In this document: piece by piece, positions 36,162-44,651 of the stretch
How the letters are laid out: every line of letters begins with the position of its first letter
Position numbering within the stretch: the stretch's first letter is position 1
Assembly: GCF_014930365.1 (NCBI RefSeq)
Contig: NZ_JABXWI010000004.1
Span: 620,001-684,000 of the forward strand
DNA length: 64,000 nt
From: Streptomyces caniscabiei
Lineage (GTDB): Bacteria; Actinomycetota; Actinomycetes; Streptomycetales; Streptomycetaceae
Reading direction: 5' to 3'
Translations under genes and position numbers: made by a program
The notes under the pieces: generated by a model
What the model saw: the letters and a program-made list of their open reading frames with translations, nothing else
Database searches by the model: none
Told to the model about the DNA's origin: nothing

Positions 36162-37814
36162 TCACCACGCTCCTTGGCGGACCAGGTGGCGGCGGAGCTT
36201 TCCGGTCGCGGTGCGGGGCAGCGTGGGCACGAAGCTGACGCTGCGGGGGACCTTGAAGGCGGCGAGCCGGTCGCGGGCCATGCAGATCAGTTCGGCCTCC
36301 AGTCCCACCGCGATGGGCGGGACGGGGATGACGAAGGCCCGGAGCCTGCTGGCGCCGCGTTCGTCGGTGACGGCGGCGACGGCGACGTCCCGGACGCCGG
36401 GGTGGGTGCGCAGCAGCGCCTCCACCTCCAGCGGGGAGACGGTGATGCCGCCGACCATCTCCATGTCGTCGGCGCGGCCGAGGTGGCGGTAGGTGCCGTC
36501 GGGTTCACGGACGGCCCGGTCCCGTGTGCGGAGCCAGCCGCCGACGAGGGTGCGTGTCGTCTCCTCGGGCCGGTTGAGGTAGCCGGGCGTCACCGTCGGT
36601 CCGCGCACCCAGAGTTCGCCCGCCTCGCCCTCCGGCACCGGTTTGCCGGCGCGGTCGCGGAGCTCCACCTCGAAGCCGGGGACGGGGCGGCCGACCGTAC
36701 CGGGGTGGTTGTGGTCGAAGCTGTTGGCGCAGAAGGCGTGTCCGGCCTCGGTGGAGCCGATCTGTTCGAGGACGGGGGCGCCGAGCAGTGCGGTGACCTG
36801 CTTGCCGAGTCCGGCGGGCATGCCCTCGCCGGCCGACACCGCCGCGCGCACCGAGGCGAAGCAGTCGCGGTGGCCGTCGGCCCGGTCGGTGACGAGGGCG
36901 GCGTACGCGGAGGGCACCGAGTACAGGAGGGTCACGCGGTGCCGGGCGACGAGTTCGTCGACCGCCGTGGGGGTGGGACGGCGGTCGGCGAGGACTGCGG
37001 AGGAGCCGGAGAAGAGCGGGAAGACCAGGGCGTTGCCGAAGCCGTAGGCGAAGTACAGCCGGGAGACGGACAGGGTGACGTCGTCGGGGGTGATGCGCAG
37101 CAGTCGGCGGCCGATGAGGTCGTGGTACGTCTTGGGGTCGCCGTGGACGTGGACGACTCCCTTGGGGTGGCCGGTGGTTCCGGAGGTGTACTGGATGTAG
37201 AGGGGGGTGTGGGCGTCGACCGGGTGGGCGTGGGTGGTGGGGGCGGCTGTCGCACTCAGGGCGGTCAGCTGGTCGGAGCCCAGGCGCGGCGCTTGCTTGG
37301 CCGTCTTCACCGTGCGGCTCGCCCGTGGCTGGTCGCGCCCGTGCGGCGGAGCCGCGGAGGTCACAGGCCCGCGCGCCTTACGGGGCGCGGGTATGCCGGC
37401 CGGGAGGAACGTGTCCAGCCCCGGTCCCGTCACCCACAGCACCGCCTCGGTGTCCTCCGCCATGAACTGCAGCTCCGGCGGGGTGAGTTCGGGGTTGACC
37501 AGGACCGCGACCGCGCCCAGGCGGGCCAGGGCGAGGAACGTGGTGACCCAGGTGACGGAGTCCGGGAGGGCGAGCAGGACGCGGTCGCCGGGGCGGACGC
37601 CGTGGTCGGTGAGGACGGTGGCGGTGCGGGCCGCGAGGTCGTGGATCTCGCCGTGGGAGTAGGCCCGGTGGCCCTGGTGGAAGGCCGGGCGGTGGGTCCA
37701 GCCGCGTCGCTCGGCGAGGGCGGCGAGATGGGCCGCCAGGTTGCCGGGGGCGTCCGCGTCGGCGGGCGGCCGGGCGGGCCGGGCCGTCGTGGTGAAGGTC
37801 GTCGTGATCGTCAT
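36162..37814 (-). CDS. Benzoate-CoA-ligase-like enzyme, 550 aa, with repeat-derived insert
   Basis: ANL-superfamily aryl-CoA ligase. The P-loop is YTSGTTGHPKG (209-219), A5 IGSTEAGHAF, A7/A8 region GWLRTRDRAV and GRADDMEMVGG, and the C-terminal Lys is in PRTATGKLRR. This pattern is closest to benzoate/4-hydroxybenzoate CoA ligases, consistent with PABA as substrate. About 30 residues (142-175, Pro/Arg/Ala-rich) between the N-terminal domain and the P-loop are encoded by an intergenic repeat element (37321-37395) that stays in frame; this accounts for its extra length against a usual of about 520. Start ATG overlaps the pabAB stop (ATGA). Confidence 0.85.
   Translation of the reverse strand: MTITTTFTTTARPARPPADADAPGNLAAHLAALAERRGWTHRPAFHQGHRAYSHGEIHDLAARTATVLTDHGVRPGDRVLLALPDSVTWVTTFLALARLGAVAVLVNPELTPPELQFMAEDTEAVLWVTGPGLDTFLPAGIPAPRKARGPVTSAAPPHGRDQPRASRTVKTAKQAPRLGSDQLTALSATAAPTTHAHPVDAHTPLYIQYTSGTTGHPKGVVHVHGDPKTYHDLIGRRLLRITPDDVTLSVSRLYFAYGFGNALVFPLFSGSSAVLADRRPTPTAVDELVARHRVTLLYSVPSAYAALVTDRADGHRDCFASVRAAVSAGEGMPAGLGKQVTALLGAPVLEQIGSTEAGHAFCANSFDHNHPGTVGRPVPGFEVELRDRAGKPVPEGEAGELWVRGPTVTPGYLNRPEETTRTLVGGWLRTRDRAVREPDGTYRHLGRADDMEMVGGITVSPLEVEALLRTHPGVRDVAVAAVTDERGASRLRAFVIPVPPIAVGLEAELICMARDRLAAFKVPRSVSFVPTLPRTATGKLRRHLVRQGAW
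37321..37395 (-). repeat. Streptomyces intergenic repeat, class 1, inside a coding sequence
   Basis: On the minus strand this reads as the same blocks as 17531-17600: AAGGCGCGCGGGCCTGTG, CGCGGCTCCGCCGC, then GGGCGCGACCAGCCACG. It is embedded in frame in the CoA ligase gene and encodes about residues 140-165. Confidence 0.7.
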
Positions 37815-39964
37815 CGCGTCGGCTCCTCGGTGACGGCGGGGGCGGAGGCGTGGTCCCGGTGGGCCCGCATCAGTGCGGCCGTCTTCAGCAGCATCTCGTC
37901 GTACTCGGCGGCGGGATCGGAGTCGAGCACGATCGCGCCGCCCGCGCCCAGATGCATACGGCCGCCCTGGAACACGGCGGTACGGATGACGATGTTGAGG
38001 TCGGCGCCGCCGCTGCACCCGAGGTAGCCGAGGGCGCCCGAGTACACGCCCCGCGCCTCGGTCTCCAGCGCGTCGATGATCTCAAGGGTGCGCAGCTTGG
38101 GCGCCCCGGTCATCGAGCCGCCGGGGAAGCAGGCCCGGACGCAGTCGACGGCGTCGGTGCCCTCGCGCAGCCTGCCCTCGACCGTGGAGACGAGCTGGTG
38201 CACGGTGGCGTACGTCTCGGTGGCCATCAGACGGGTGACCTTCACGGAGCCGGTGCGGGAGACGCGGCCGAGGTCGTTGCGGAGCAGGTCGACGATCATC
38301 AGGTTCTCGGCGCGGGTCTTGGCGTCGGCGGCCAGTTCCTCGCGGAGCCGGGCGTCCTCCTCCGGGCTGTCGCCCCGGGGCGCGGTGCCCTTGATGGGCT
38401 TGGCCTCGGCGATGCCGTCGCGGGTGATCCGCAGGAACCGCTCGGGGGACGAGCCGGCGATGTCGAGGTCGCCGAACCTGAGGTAGGAGGCGTACGGGGC
38501 GGGGTTGATCCGGCGCAGCACCCGGTAGAAGTCGTACGGGTCGTACGGCGCGGGTAAACGGGCCGCGTTGGTCAGACAGACCTCGTAGCTGGTGCCCGCG
38601 TTCAGTTCCGCCTTGCAGGCCTCGATGTCGGCGAGGTAGGTGGCGCGGTCGCGGACCAGCCAGGGTTCGGCGGCGCGCGGGTAGGGCGCGGGGGCGGCCT
38701 TCAGCGGGACCGTGGCGTCCGAGCCGACGAAGGTGAGCTGGGCCAGCGCGGTGTCGAGCCAGTCGCCGGCCTCGCGGGAGGCCGCCGGGGTGTCCTCGGA
38801 GAGGCAGACCGCGTAGGTGTGGCCCTCCTGGTGGTCCACGGCGATCAGCCGGTCGGCGAACAGCCAGGCCGCGTCCGGGGTCTCGGCGCTGTGCCGGTTC
38901 TCGGAGCCGGTGTCGGCCTTGAGTTCGTAGCCGAAGTAGCCGACGTAGCCGCCGGTGAAGTCGAAGGGCAGACCGGTCGCGTCGACCTTGCGGCCGGCCA
39001 GCTGCCGCTTGAGGTAGTCGAAGACGCTCGCCTGGACCTTGCGGGTGGGCCGGCCCTGCCGTTCGATCGCACAGGTGCCGCTGTCGACGTCGTAGCGGAC
39101 GACCTCGGCGAGGGGGCCGCTGCCGTCACCGAAGAACGAGAAGCGCGACAGGCCCGGCTCGACGCGGGAGCTGTCCAGCCAGAAGGCGTGCGGCGCGTCG
39201 GCGTACATCCGGGTGAAGGCGGCCTCGGCGTCGACGGCGCCGGCGATACGGCGGGTGTGCAGCCGGTACCCGGCGCCGGGGGCGCGCCGGGGGCGCGGGA
39301 TCGTGCCGGTGAGAGCGGTGGCCGCCGGATGGTGCGTGCCGGGGACGGGTGCCACCGCGGTGTTCTTGCTGCGCGTTCTGCCGGTGCGCTCCGCCGTGAG
39401 GTTGCGGAAGTTCACCAGCAGCCGGTGGCCGTGGTCGGTGAGGATCGACTCGGGGTGGAACTGGACGCCCCACAGCGGCCGTTCGCGGTGCCGGAGGCCC
39501 ATGAGGACGCCGTCCTCGGACCAGGCGGTCGCCTCCAGGGTCGGCGGCAGCGGCTCGCGCACGGACAGCGAGTGGTAGCGGACGACGGTGAAGTTCTGTG
39601 GGAGGCCCCGGAACAGGTCGCGGCCGTCGTGCCGGACCGTGGACAGGTGTCCGTGGCGGGGCCACGGGGCCGGCTCGACATCGGCGCGTTCCCCGGCGGC
39701 GATGCCCTGGTGGCCCAGGCAGACGCCCAGGACGGGAATCTCGGCCTCGGAAATCACCCGGGCCGCGATACCGAAGTCACGCGCTCGTGCGGGGTGACCG
39801 GGTCCCGGCGACACCACCACATTGTCGAATTCCCCCAACTTCGGGATGTCGTCGGCCGAGGCGTCGTTGAGCACGACCACCGGCTCCTCGCCGTTGACCT
39901 CGGCGATCAGCTGGAACAGGTTGTACGTGTACGAGTCGTAATTGTCGATGAGCAGGGTCTTCAC
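37811..39964 (-). CDS. pabAB: Fused aminodeoxychorismate synthase PabA-PabB, 717 aa
   Basis: Bifunctional enzyme making 4-amino-4-deoxychorismate from chorismate and glutamine. Residues 1-190 are a class I glutamine amidotransferase (nucleophile Cys82 in GVCLGHQG, His170 in VQFHPES). Residues about 230-710 are the chorismate-binding domain. The diagnostic motif is PIKGT at 523-527, with the Lys typical of PabB; anthranilate synthases have PIAGT. The fused form is typical of Streptomyces antibiotic clusters that use PABA, while housekeeping genes are often separate. Codon 470 (38555-38557) is TTA, the rare leucine codon read by bldA tRNA, so expression is probably tied to development. Confidence 0.93.
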   Translation of the reverse strand: MKTLLIDNYDSYTYNLFQLIAEVNGEEPVVVLNDASADDIPKLGEFDNVVVSPGPGHPARARDFGIAARVISEAEIPVLGVCLGHQGIAAGERADVEPAPWPRHGHLSTVRHDGRDLFRGLPQNFTVVRYHSLSVREPLPPTLEATAWSEDGVLMGLRHRERPLWGVQFHPESILTDHGHRLLVNFRNLTAERTGRTRSKNTAVAPVPGTHHPAATALTGTIPRPRRAPGAGYRLHTRRIAGAVDAEAAFTRMYADAPHAFWLDSSRVEPGLSRFSFFGDGSGPLAEVVRYDVDSGTCAIERQGRPTRKVQASVFDYLKRQLAGRKVDATGLPFDFTGGYVGYFGYELKADTGSENRHSAETPDAAWLFADRLIAVDHQEGHTYAVCLSEDTPAASREAGDWLDTALAQLTFVGSDATVPLKAAPAPYPRAAEPWLVRDRATYLADIEACKAELNAGTSYEVCLTNAARLPAPYDPYDFYRVLRRINPAPYASYLRFGDLDIAGSSPERFLRITRDGIAEAKPIKGTAPRGDSPEEDARLREELAADAKTRAENLMIVDLLRNDLGRVSRTGSVKVTRLMATETYATVHQLVSTVEGRLREGTDAVDCVRACFPGGSMTGAPKLRTLEIIDALETEARGVYSGALGYLGCSGGADLNIVIRTAVFQGGRMHLGAGGAIVLDSDPAAEYDEMLLKTAALMRAHRDHASAPAVTEEPTR

Positions 39965-39992
39965 CCGCCCACCCCCCTCTTCGTTCTCGGAC

Positions 39993-40583
39993 CTAGGCGG
40001 TCCGTCGTTTGTGCCGGCCGCGCAACGCCTGCAACGGCGGGTACAGCCATTTCTTCAAGAATCTCTGGAGTCTCGGCATGAGAATCCAGGTGACGATGGC
40101 TGCCACGGTCAGACACAGCAGAAGTGTACGGAAAAGCGGATTCAGGTCGTTGAGATAAGGAAGTATCGCCTGGTTGAACAAGAACACGGGCGGAAAGACC
40201 GCACCGGAATTCACCAACCAGAGTTTCCATTTCGGGGGTGGCCCCGGAGGTCCGGCCGGTGTCGGGGCCCGGGCGCTCTGGGAGTCGAACCAGGCCTTGG
40301 AGCCCACGATGCTCCGCCGGCCGGTCTCCTGCGCCAGTCCGTCGGCGCGGGCCGACCACTGTGCCCAGACCACGGAATTCTCCCAGGTCCGGGCTGATTC
40401 CTCGTTGTCGAAGCGGTAGACCACATGCCACTCACCCTCTCCGTCGACGAGTACGCCACCCCCCAGAAAACCCGGCTGCTGCGCACTGGTACGCAGCGCG
40501 GCCCACCCCCAGGAGTGGAAGTCGGCCTCGCGCCCCGGCACCACCTGGTACGCGACGGTGACGGTAACGGGATTCCTGCTCAC
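39993..40583 (-). CDS. ABM-domain protein with C-terminal membrane helices, about 196 aa
   Basis: N-terminal antibiotic-biosynthesis-monooxygenase fold (VTVTVAYQVVPGREADFHSWG, then FLGGGVLVDGEGEWHVVYRFDN). A Pro-rich linker leads to two hydrophobic segments (about 130-150 and 155-180) and a strongly basic tail, so it is probably membrane-bound. Similar heme-less oxygenases act in quinone tailoring, but many such proteins have no known activity. The start is uncertain: GTG at 40583 fits the domain, while a TTG at 40619 is possible. It is the first gene of the PABA cluster, 28 bp from pabAB. Confidence 0.72.
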   Translation of the reverse strand: MSRNPVTVTVAYQVVPGREADFHSWGWAALRTSAQQPGFLGGGVLVDGEGEWHVVYRFDNEESARTWENSVVWAQWSARADGLAQETGRRSIVGSKAWFDSQSARAPTPAGPPGPPPKWKLWLVNSGAVFPPVFLFNQAILPYLNDLNPLFRTLLLCLTVAAIVTWILMPRLQRFLKKWLYPPLQALRGRHKRRTA

Positions 40584-40913
40584 GGTGTCGAATACGTGAA
40601 GACCATCGGCGCCGTTCAAGCCTCAACGAAGTTTTTCGACGGTGTCCGGATAGCGCCCATATGATGGTCTTTCAGATACCTTGGCGGCTTCCGTCACGCG
40701 GGTACGGCGGGGTAACTTCCGGTAATTCCTGGAAGCGCTTGCCCACCCGGCCGAAATAGGCGCATCATTCGCCTCCGAACTCCGGTGAATTACCTGAATA
40801 CGAAGGAGGACCGCGCGGTCCGCGTGGCCGGTCGCGCGTCGGCGCGCCGAGAGGGCCACTTCCCCGCAGGTGGACCGGGACCGCGGTCCGCTCCCCGTCC
40901 TACGCTGCCGATC
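40584..40913. promoter_or_regulatory. Divergent control region between PABA cluster and decarboxylase
   Basis: 330-bp relatively AT-rich region without a gene. It contains TGGAAGCGCTTGCCCA (40730-40745) with the same AAGCGCTT core as at 7222. It also has two related direct elements, TTCCGGTAATTCCTGGAA (near 40716) and CTCCGGTGAATTACCTGAA (near 40780). AAGGAGG at 40803 could be a ribosome site for an in-frame but poorly supported upstream start of the decarboxylase. Confidence 0.45.
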
Positions 40914-42323
40914 ATGGACCCCGTACTCGCCGACGACCTCTCCCGGCTCCCCGAACTGCTGCAGGCCGCCCGTGACTTCGCCGCCGAGGAGGTGGCGGGG
41001 CTCGCGGACCGGCCCGTCGCCCGGCCGGACGGACGGCCCGGGACCGTGCCGCTCCCCCTCGAAGGCGTCGGCGCGGCGGGGGCCCTGGCGGAGTTCGCCG
41101 AGCGCTGGGCCGGCGGCTTCTCCGGATCGGCCGGCCCCCGCTACCTCGGTTTCGTCACCGGCGGGGCCACCCCGGCGGCCGTCGCCGGGGACTGGCTCAC
41201 CAGTGCGTACGACCAGAACGTCTCCGGCGGCCAGGACTCCTCCGCGAGCGCCCTGGAACGGCAGACCCTCCAGTGGCTGCGGGAGTTGTTCGGGCTGGGC
41301 CCGGAGTACGGCGGTGCCTTCGTGACCGGGGCGACCGTCTCCAACACCGTGGGGCTCGCCGTGGCCCGCGAGTGGCTCGGCGAACGGCTGGGCGTGGACG
41401 TGTCCCGGGAGGGCGTCGCCGCCCTCGGCCCCGTCGACGTGCTGTCCGGCAGCCCGCACTCCAGCATCACCAAGGCGCTCTCCGTGCTCGGCGTCGGCCG
41501 CGACCGGCTGCGGACCGTCCCTCTGCTGCCCGGAAACCGGGAGGCGGTGGACGTGACGGCCCTCGACGCCGCCCTGGAGGCGCTGGACGGGCGGCCGGCG
41601 ATCGTGGTGGCCAACGCCGGAACCGTCAACTCGGTCGACTTCGACGACCTCCGCGCCATCGCCACGCTCAAGGAGCGTCACGGCTTCTGGCTCCACGTGG
41701 ACGCCGCGTTCGGCGGTTTCGCCGCGCTGTCGCCGTCGTACGCGCATCTCGTCGACGGTCTCGACGCCGCCGACTCGATCTGCGTGGACCTCCACAAGTG
41801 GCTGAACGTGCCCTACGACGCGGCCGTGCAGTTCACCCGTCGCCGGGACCTCCAGGTACGAGTCTTCCGCAACGACTCCCCCTACCTCGGCATCCCCACC
41901 GGCGAGCCGGACTTCCTGCACCTCACCCCGGAGAACTCCCGCCGGCTGCGCGCCCTCCCGGCCTGGTTCTCCCTCATGGCGTACGGCCGGGCCGGGCACC
42001 GCGAGATCGTCGAGCGCAACGTCACGCAGGCCCGCACCCTCGGTGAACGCCTCGCGCAGGCACCGGGGTTGACGCTCGTCGCACCGGTCCGACTGAACGT
42101 CGTCTGCTTCACCCTCGCCGAACGGCCCACCCGGGAACGGGTCCAGGCCCTGGCCGGGGCGATCGCCGCCTCCGGCGAGACCTTCGTGACCCCGACGGTC
42201 CTCCACGGGACCCACGCACTGCGCGCCGCGTTCAGCAACTGGCGCACGACACCGGCGGACACCGAACGGGTGCTCGACGCGGTGGTCGCGGCGACGAGGA
42301 CGGTGACCGGCGCAGAGTCATGA
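40914..42323 (+). CDS. PLP-dependent group II decarboxylase, 469 aa
   Basis: Aromatic/acidic amino-acid decarboxylase family. The PLP lysine is Lys295 in CVDLHKWLNVPYD. The Asp-x-Ala ring-stacking motif is in WLHVDAAFGGFAALS (Asp about 263), and GATVSNTVGLAVARE holds the phosphate-binding segment. Start ATG at 40914 was chosen because homologous proteins start near MDPVLADD; an in-frame ATG at 40785 exists. It is divergent from the PABA cluster and may supply an amine for it, but could be independent. Confidence 0.87.
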   Translation: MDPVLADDLSRLPELLQAARDFAAEEVAGLADRPVARPDGRPGTVPLPLEGVGAAGALAEFAERWAGGFSGSAGPRYLGFVTGGATPAAVAGDWLTSAYDQNVSGGQDSSASALERQTLQWLRELFGLGPEYGGAFVTGATVSNTVGLAVAREWLGERLGVDVSREGVAALGPVDVLSGSPHSSITKALSVLGVGRDRLRTVPLLPGNREAVDVTALDAALEALDGRPAIVVANAGTVNSVDFDDLRAIATLKERHGFWLHVDAAFGGFAALSPSYAHLVDGLDAADSICVDLHKWLNVPYDAAVQFTRRRDLQVRVFRNDSPYLGIPTGEPDFLHLTPENSRRLRALPAWFSLMAYGRAGHREIVERNVTQARTLGERLAQAPGLTLVAPVRLNVVCFTLAERPTRERVQALAGAIAASGETFVTPTVLHGTHALRAAFSNWRTTPADTERVLDAVVAATRTVTGAES

Positions 42324-42448
42324 CCACCGCGGTCGCCGTAACCGCCGCCCGGACCACAGGACGGCGTCGCGGAGAGGCGGAAGCAATTCACGGGACAACC
42401 CTTGGACGGCGAGGTCAGATCGCTGATGGGACGTCCGGACGACCGCGT

Positions 42449-42826
42449 CTACGGGTGCGTGTCCGTGATCGCGATGACCTTGTCGAGGTGGTCCAGGGCG
42501 GCCTGTAGGTCGTCGATCTTGGCCTGGATGCGCTCGCGCTCGGTTCGCAGCATGGCTCGTTGCTCGGCGTCGGTGTGCCCCGAGTCCCAGCACGGCAGGA
42601 GTTCGGTGATCCTTCGGCTGGTGAGACCGGCGGCGAACATCTGCTGGAAGAAGCGGACCAAGGGGACGGCGTTCTGCCGGTACAGACGCTGGCCGGACGG
42701 GCTGCGCTCCGCGACGAGCAGCCCTTGCTGCTCGTAGTAGCGCACGGCGCGCACCGAGACGCCGGCGCCTCGGGCCACCTCGCCGATGCGGATCAACCGC
42801 TCGCCCGCGGCCACTGTGACAGTCAT
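42449..42826 (-). CDS. MerR-family transcriptional regulator, 125 aa
   Basis: The DNA-binding winged helix is at residues 11-35 (IRIGEVARGAGVSVRAVRYY), followed by the MerR hallmark YYEQQGLL and a C-terminal coiled coil (about 80-118). It has one Cys only, in LLPCWDS, so a metal or redox role is not obvious; a small-molecule effector is likelier. ATG at 42826 has GAGGAG upstream. It is divergent from the SDR gene, sharing a promoter with a typical MerR dyad. Confidence 0.9.
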   Translation of the reverse strand: MTVTVAAGERLIRIGEVARGAGVSVRAVRYYEQQGLLVAERSPSGQRLYRQNAVPLVRFFQQMFAAGLTSRRITELLPCWDSGHTDAEQRAMLRTERERIQAKIDDLQAALDHLDKVIAITDTHP

Positions 42827-42862
42827 GGTGACTCCTCTCACCCCGGCCCTGACGACCAGCGC

Positions 42863-42894
42863 TTGCCTCTGACGTTAGCGTCAGGTTTTAGCGT
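42863..42894 (+). promoter_or_regulatory. MerR-type promoter with long spacer and central dyad
   Basis: TTGCCT (42863-42868) and a -10-like TAGCGT (42889-42894) are separated by 19-20 bp, longer than the normal 17. The spacer is filled by the perfect dyad CTGACG-TTAG-CGTCAG (42869-42884). This is the architecture MerR proteins twist to activate. The SDR start codon follows 7 bp later, so the mRNA is nearly leaderless. Confidence 0.7.
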
Positions 42895-42901
42895 AACGGC
42901 C

Positions 42902-43630
42902 ATGGACATCAACAACTCCGTCGCCCTTGTCACCGGAGCCAACCGCGGCCTGGGCCGCGCCTTCGCCCAGCGCCTGCTCGAACGGGGCGCCCGCAAGGTC
43001 TACGCGACGGCCCGCCGACCCGAGACCGTGGACCTGCCCGGGGTCGAGGTGCTGTCTCTCGACATCACCGATCCCGCATCCGTGAAAGCCGCCGCGGCGG
43101 CTGCCCCGGACGTCTCGCTCCTCGTCAACAACGCGGGAATCAGCACGGGCACCGACCTGGTGACCGGTTCGCTGGACGCGGTGCGGCACGAACTGGAGAC
43201 CAACATGTTCGGCCACCTGGGAATGATCCGGGAGTTCGCGCCGACGCTCGCCGGGAGTGGCGGGGGCGCGATCGTCAACGTCCTCTCCGCCATGTCGTGG
43301 TTCGGGGGCAAGGGCGCCAATGCCTACCACCTGACCAAGGCCGCCGCCTGGGCCATGACCAACGGCGTCCGCCTGGAACTCGCCGAGCAGGGCACGCTCG
43401 TCACAGCGGTACACCTCGGCCTGGCCGACACCGACATGGCGGCGGGCTGGCCCGTGGCCAAGCTCGCTCCGTCGGACCTGGCCGACGCGGCGCTCGACGG
43501 TGTCGAGGCGGGCGCCACCGAGATCCTCGCCGACCAGTGGAGCCGGGACGTCAAGTCCCGCCTGCCGCTGGCACCGGAAGAGTTCAACGCCGCGATGGGC
43601 CGCGCCCTGGCGGCGTTGATGGCTTCCTGA
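42902..43630 (+). CDS. Short-chain dehydrogenase/reductase, 242 aa
   Basis: Classical SDR: TGANRGLG (11-18) for NAD(P), NNAG in LLVNNAGIS, catalytic Tyr and Lys in NAYHLTKAAAW and Ser in NVLSAMS. It is probably controlled by the divergent MerR regulator. The substrate is unknown; aldehydes or ketones perceived as toxic are plausible. Confidence 0.9.
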   Translation: MDINNSVALVTGANRGLGRAFAQRLLERGARKVYATARRPETVDLPGVEVLSLDITDPASVKAAAAAAPDVSLLVNNAGISTGTDLVTGSLDAVRHELETNMFGHLGMIREFAPTLAGSGGGAIVNVLSAMSWFGGKGANAYHLTKAAAWAMTNGVRLELAEQGTLVTAVHLGLADTDMAAGWPVAKLAPSDLADAALDGVEAGATEILADQWSRDVKSRLPLAPEEFNAAMGRALAALMAS

Positions 43631-43757
43631 TGCTGTGGTCGAGCAATCCGGCCTGCCGTTCGGTGGTCGGCCCGCCCCCGTGTGGATACCGCGTGCCTCC
43701 GGTGACATCGCGGTCGACGGCCGGCCGCCCACCCCCTACGACGCCACGAGTTCGACC

Positions 43758-44576
43758 TCAGTGGCCGCTCGAAGCCCCCTCCTCGTCCCGCCACGCGCGT
43801 GCCGCCCGGGCGAAGGCGGTGTTCACGGCCAGCAGGCCGCCGTCCACACGCAGGGTGGTGCCGGTGATCCACGCCGCGTCGCGGGAGGCGAGGAAGGCGA
43901 CCGCCGCCGCGACGTCGGCCGGCTCGCCGACGCGGCCCAGGGGGTAGATCTCGGCGAGGTCGTGCAGGTGGGCCTCGCGACCCGCCCAGCCGGGGGTGCG
44001 GACCGTGCCGGGGGCCACCAGGTTGACGCGGACACCACGCGGCGCGGCGTCGCCGGCGAGGGTACGGGTGAGCGAGCCGAGGCCGGCCTTCGCGGCGCTG
44101 TAGGCGTGGTTGCCGAAGTCCTGGAGGCCGTTGACGGAGCCGATGTTGACGATGGCGCCGCGCCCCGAAGCCACCAGGTGCGGCAGGGCGGCGCGGGAGC
44201 ACCGGAACGCACCGGTCAGGGTGAGGTCCAGGTCGCGGGCCCAGGTCTCGTCCGGGGTGTCCTCGAAGAGCGGCACGTCCGGGGTGCAGCCGAAGGCGTT
44301 GTTGACCAGGACGTCGAGCGAACCGAGGGCCGTCACCGCGTGCGCGACGGCCGCCTCGACGGAATTCCGGTCCCCGACGTCGCAGCGGTACGCCTCCGCG
44401 GCCAGCCCGCTCTCCCGCAACTGAGCCACCGTCCGCTCGGCCGACTCCTCGTCCACATCGGTGACGAGGACCCGCGCCCCTTCCTCGGCCAGCCGCCGGG
44501 CCGTCGCCGCGCCGATCCCGCGCGCCGCGCCCGTGATGAGAACCCCGTACCCCTCGAAGCGTCCCGTCGCATGCAT
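43758..44576 (-). CDS. Short-chain dehydrogenase/reductase, 272 aa
   Basis: Classical SDR with TGAARGIG (15-22), NNAFG in place of NNAG, catalytic Tyr/Lys in HAYSAAKAGLG and C-terminal WITGTTLRVDGG, which is typical of FabG-like enzymes. It is monocistronic. The 127 bp between it and the previous gene show nothing notable. Confidence 0.9.
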   Translation of the reverse strand: MHATGRFEGYGVLITGAARGIGAATARRLAEEGARVLVTDVDEESAERTVAQLRESGLAAEAYRCDVGDRNSVEAAVAHAVTALGSLDVLVNNAFGCTPDVPLFEDTPDETWARDLDLTLTGAFRCSRAALPHLVASGRGAIVNIGSVNGLQDFGNHAYSAAKAGLGSLTRTLAGDAAPRGVRVNLVAPGTVRTPGWAGREAHLHDLAEIYPLGRVGEPADVAAAVAFLASRDAAWITGTTLRVDGGLLAVNTAFARAARAWRDEEGASSGH

Positions 44577-44651
44577 ACGGCAGAACGTACTCCGCGCCTC
44601 CCGTCGCCGGGACCGATGCGACGCGATCTTCGTCCCGGTTACGGTCTGATC

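Noticed and set aside
34668..38027. Long + strand open frame (about 1,100 codons) opposite the CoA ligase genes
   Set aside because: It is antisense to genes with clear family motifs and has Gly/Val/Asp/Glu-rich shadow composition; high GC removes stop codons on the opposite strand.
37811..39964. Anthranilate synthase (TrpEG) as the identity of the fused enzyme
   Set aside because: The diagnostic motif is PIKGT, as in PabB, not PIAGT, and a PabC-like gene is in the same cluster.
40255..40290. tRNA-like T-arm (reverse of GGTTCGACTCCCA)
   Set aside because: Lies in the coding frame of the ABM-domain protein, and no acceptor stem, D-arm or anticodon arm can be built around it.
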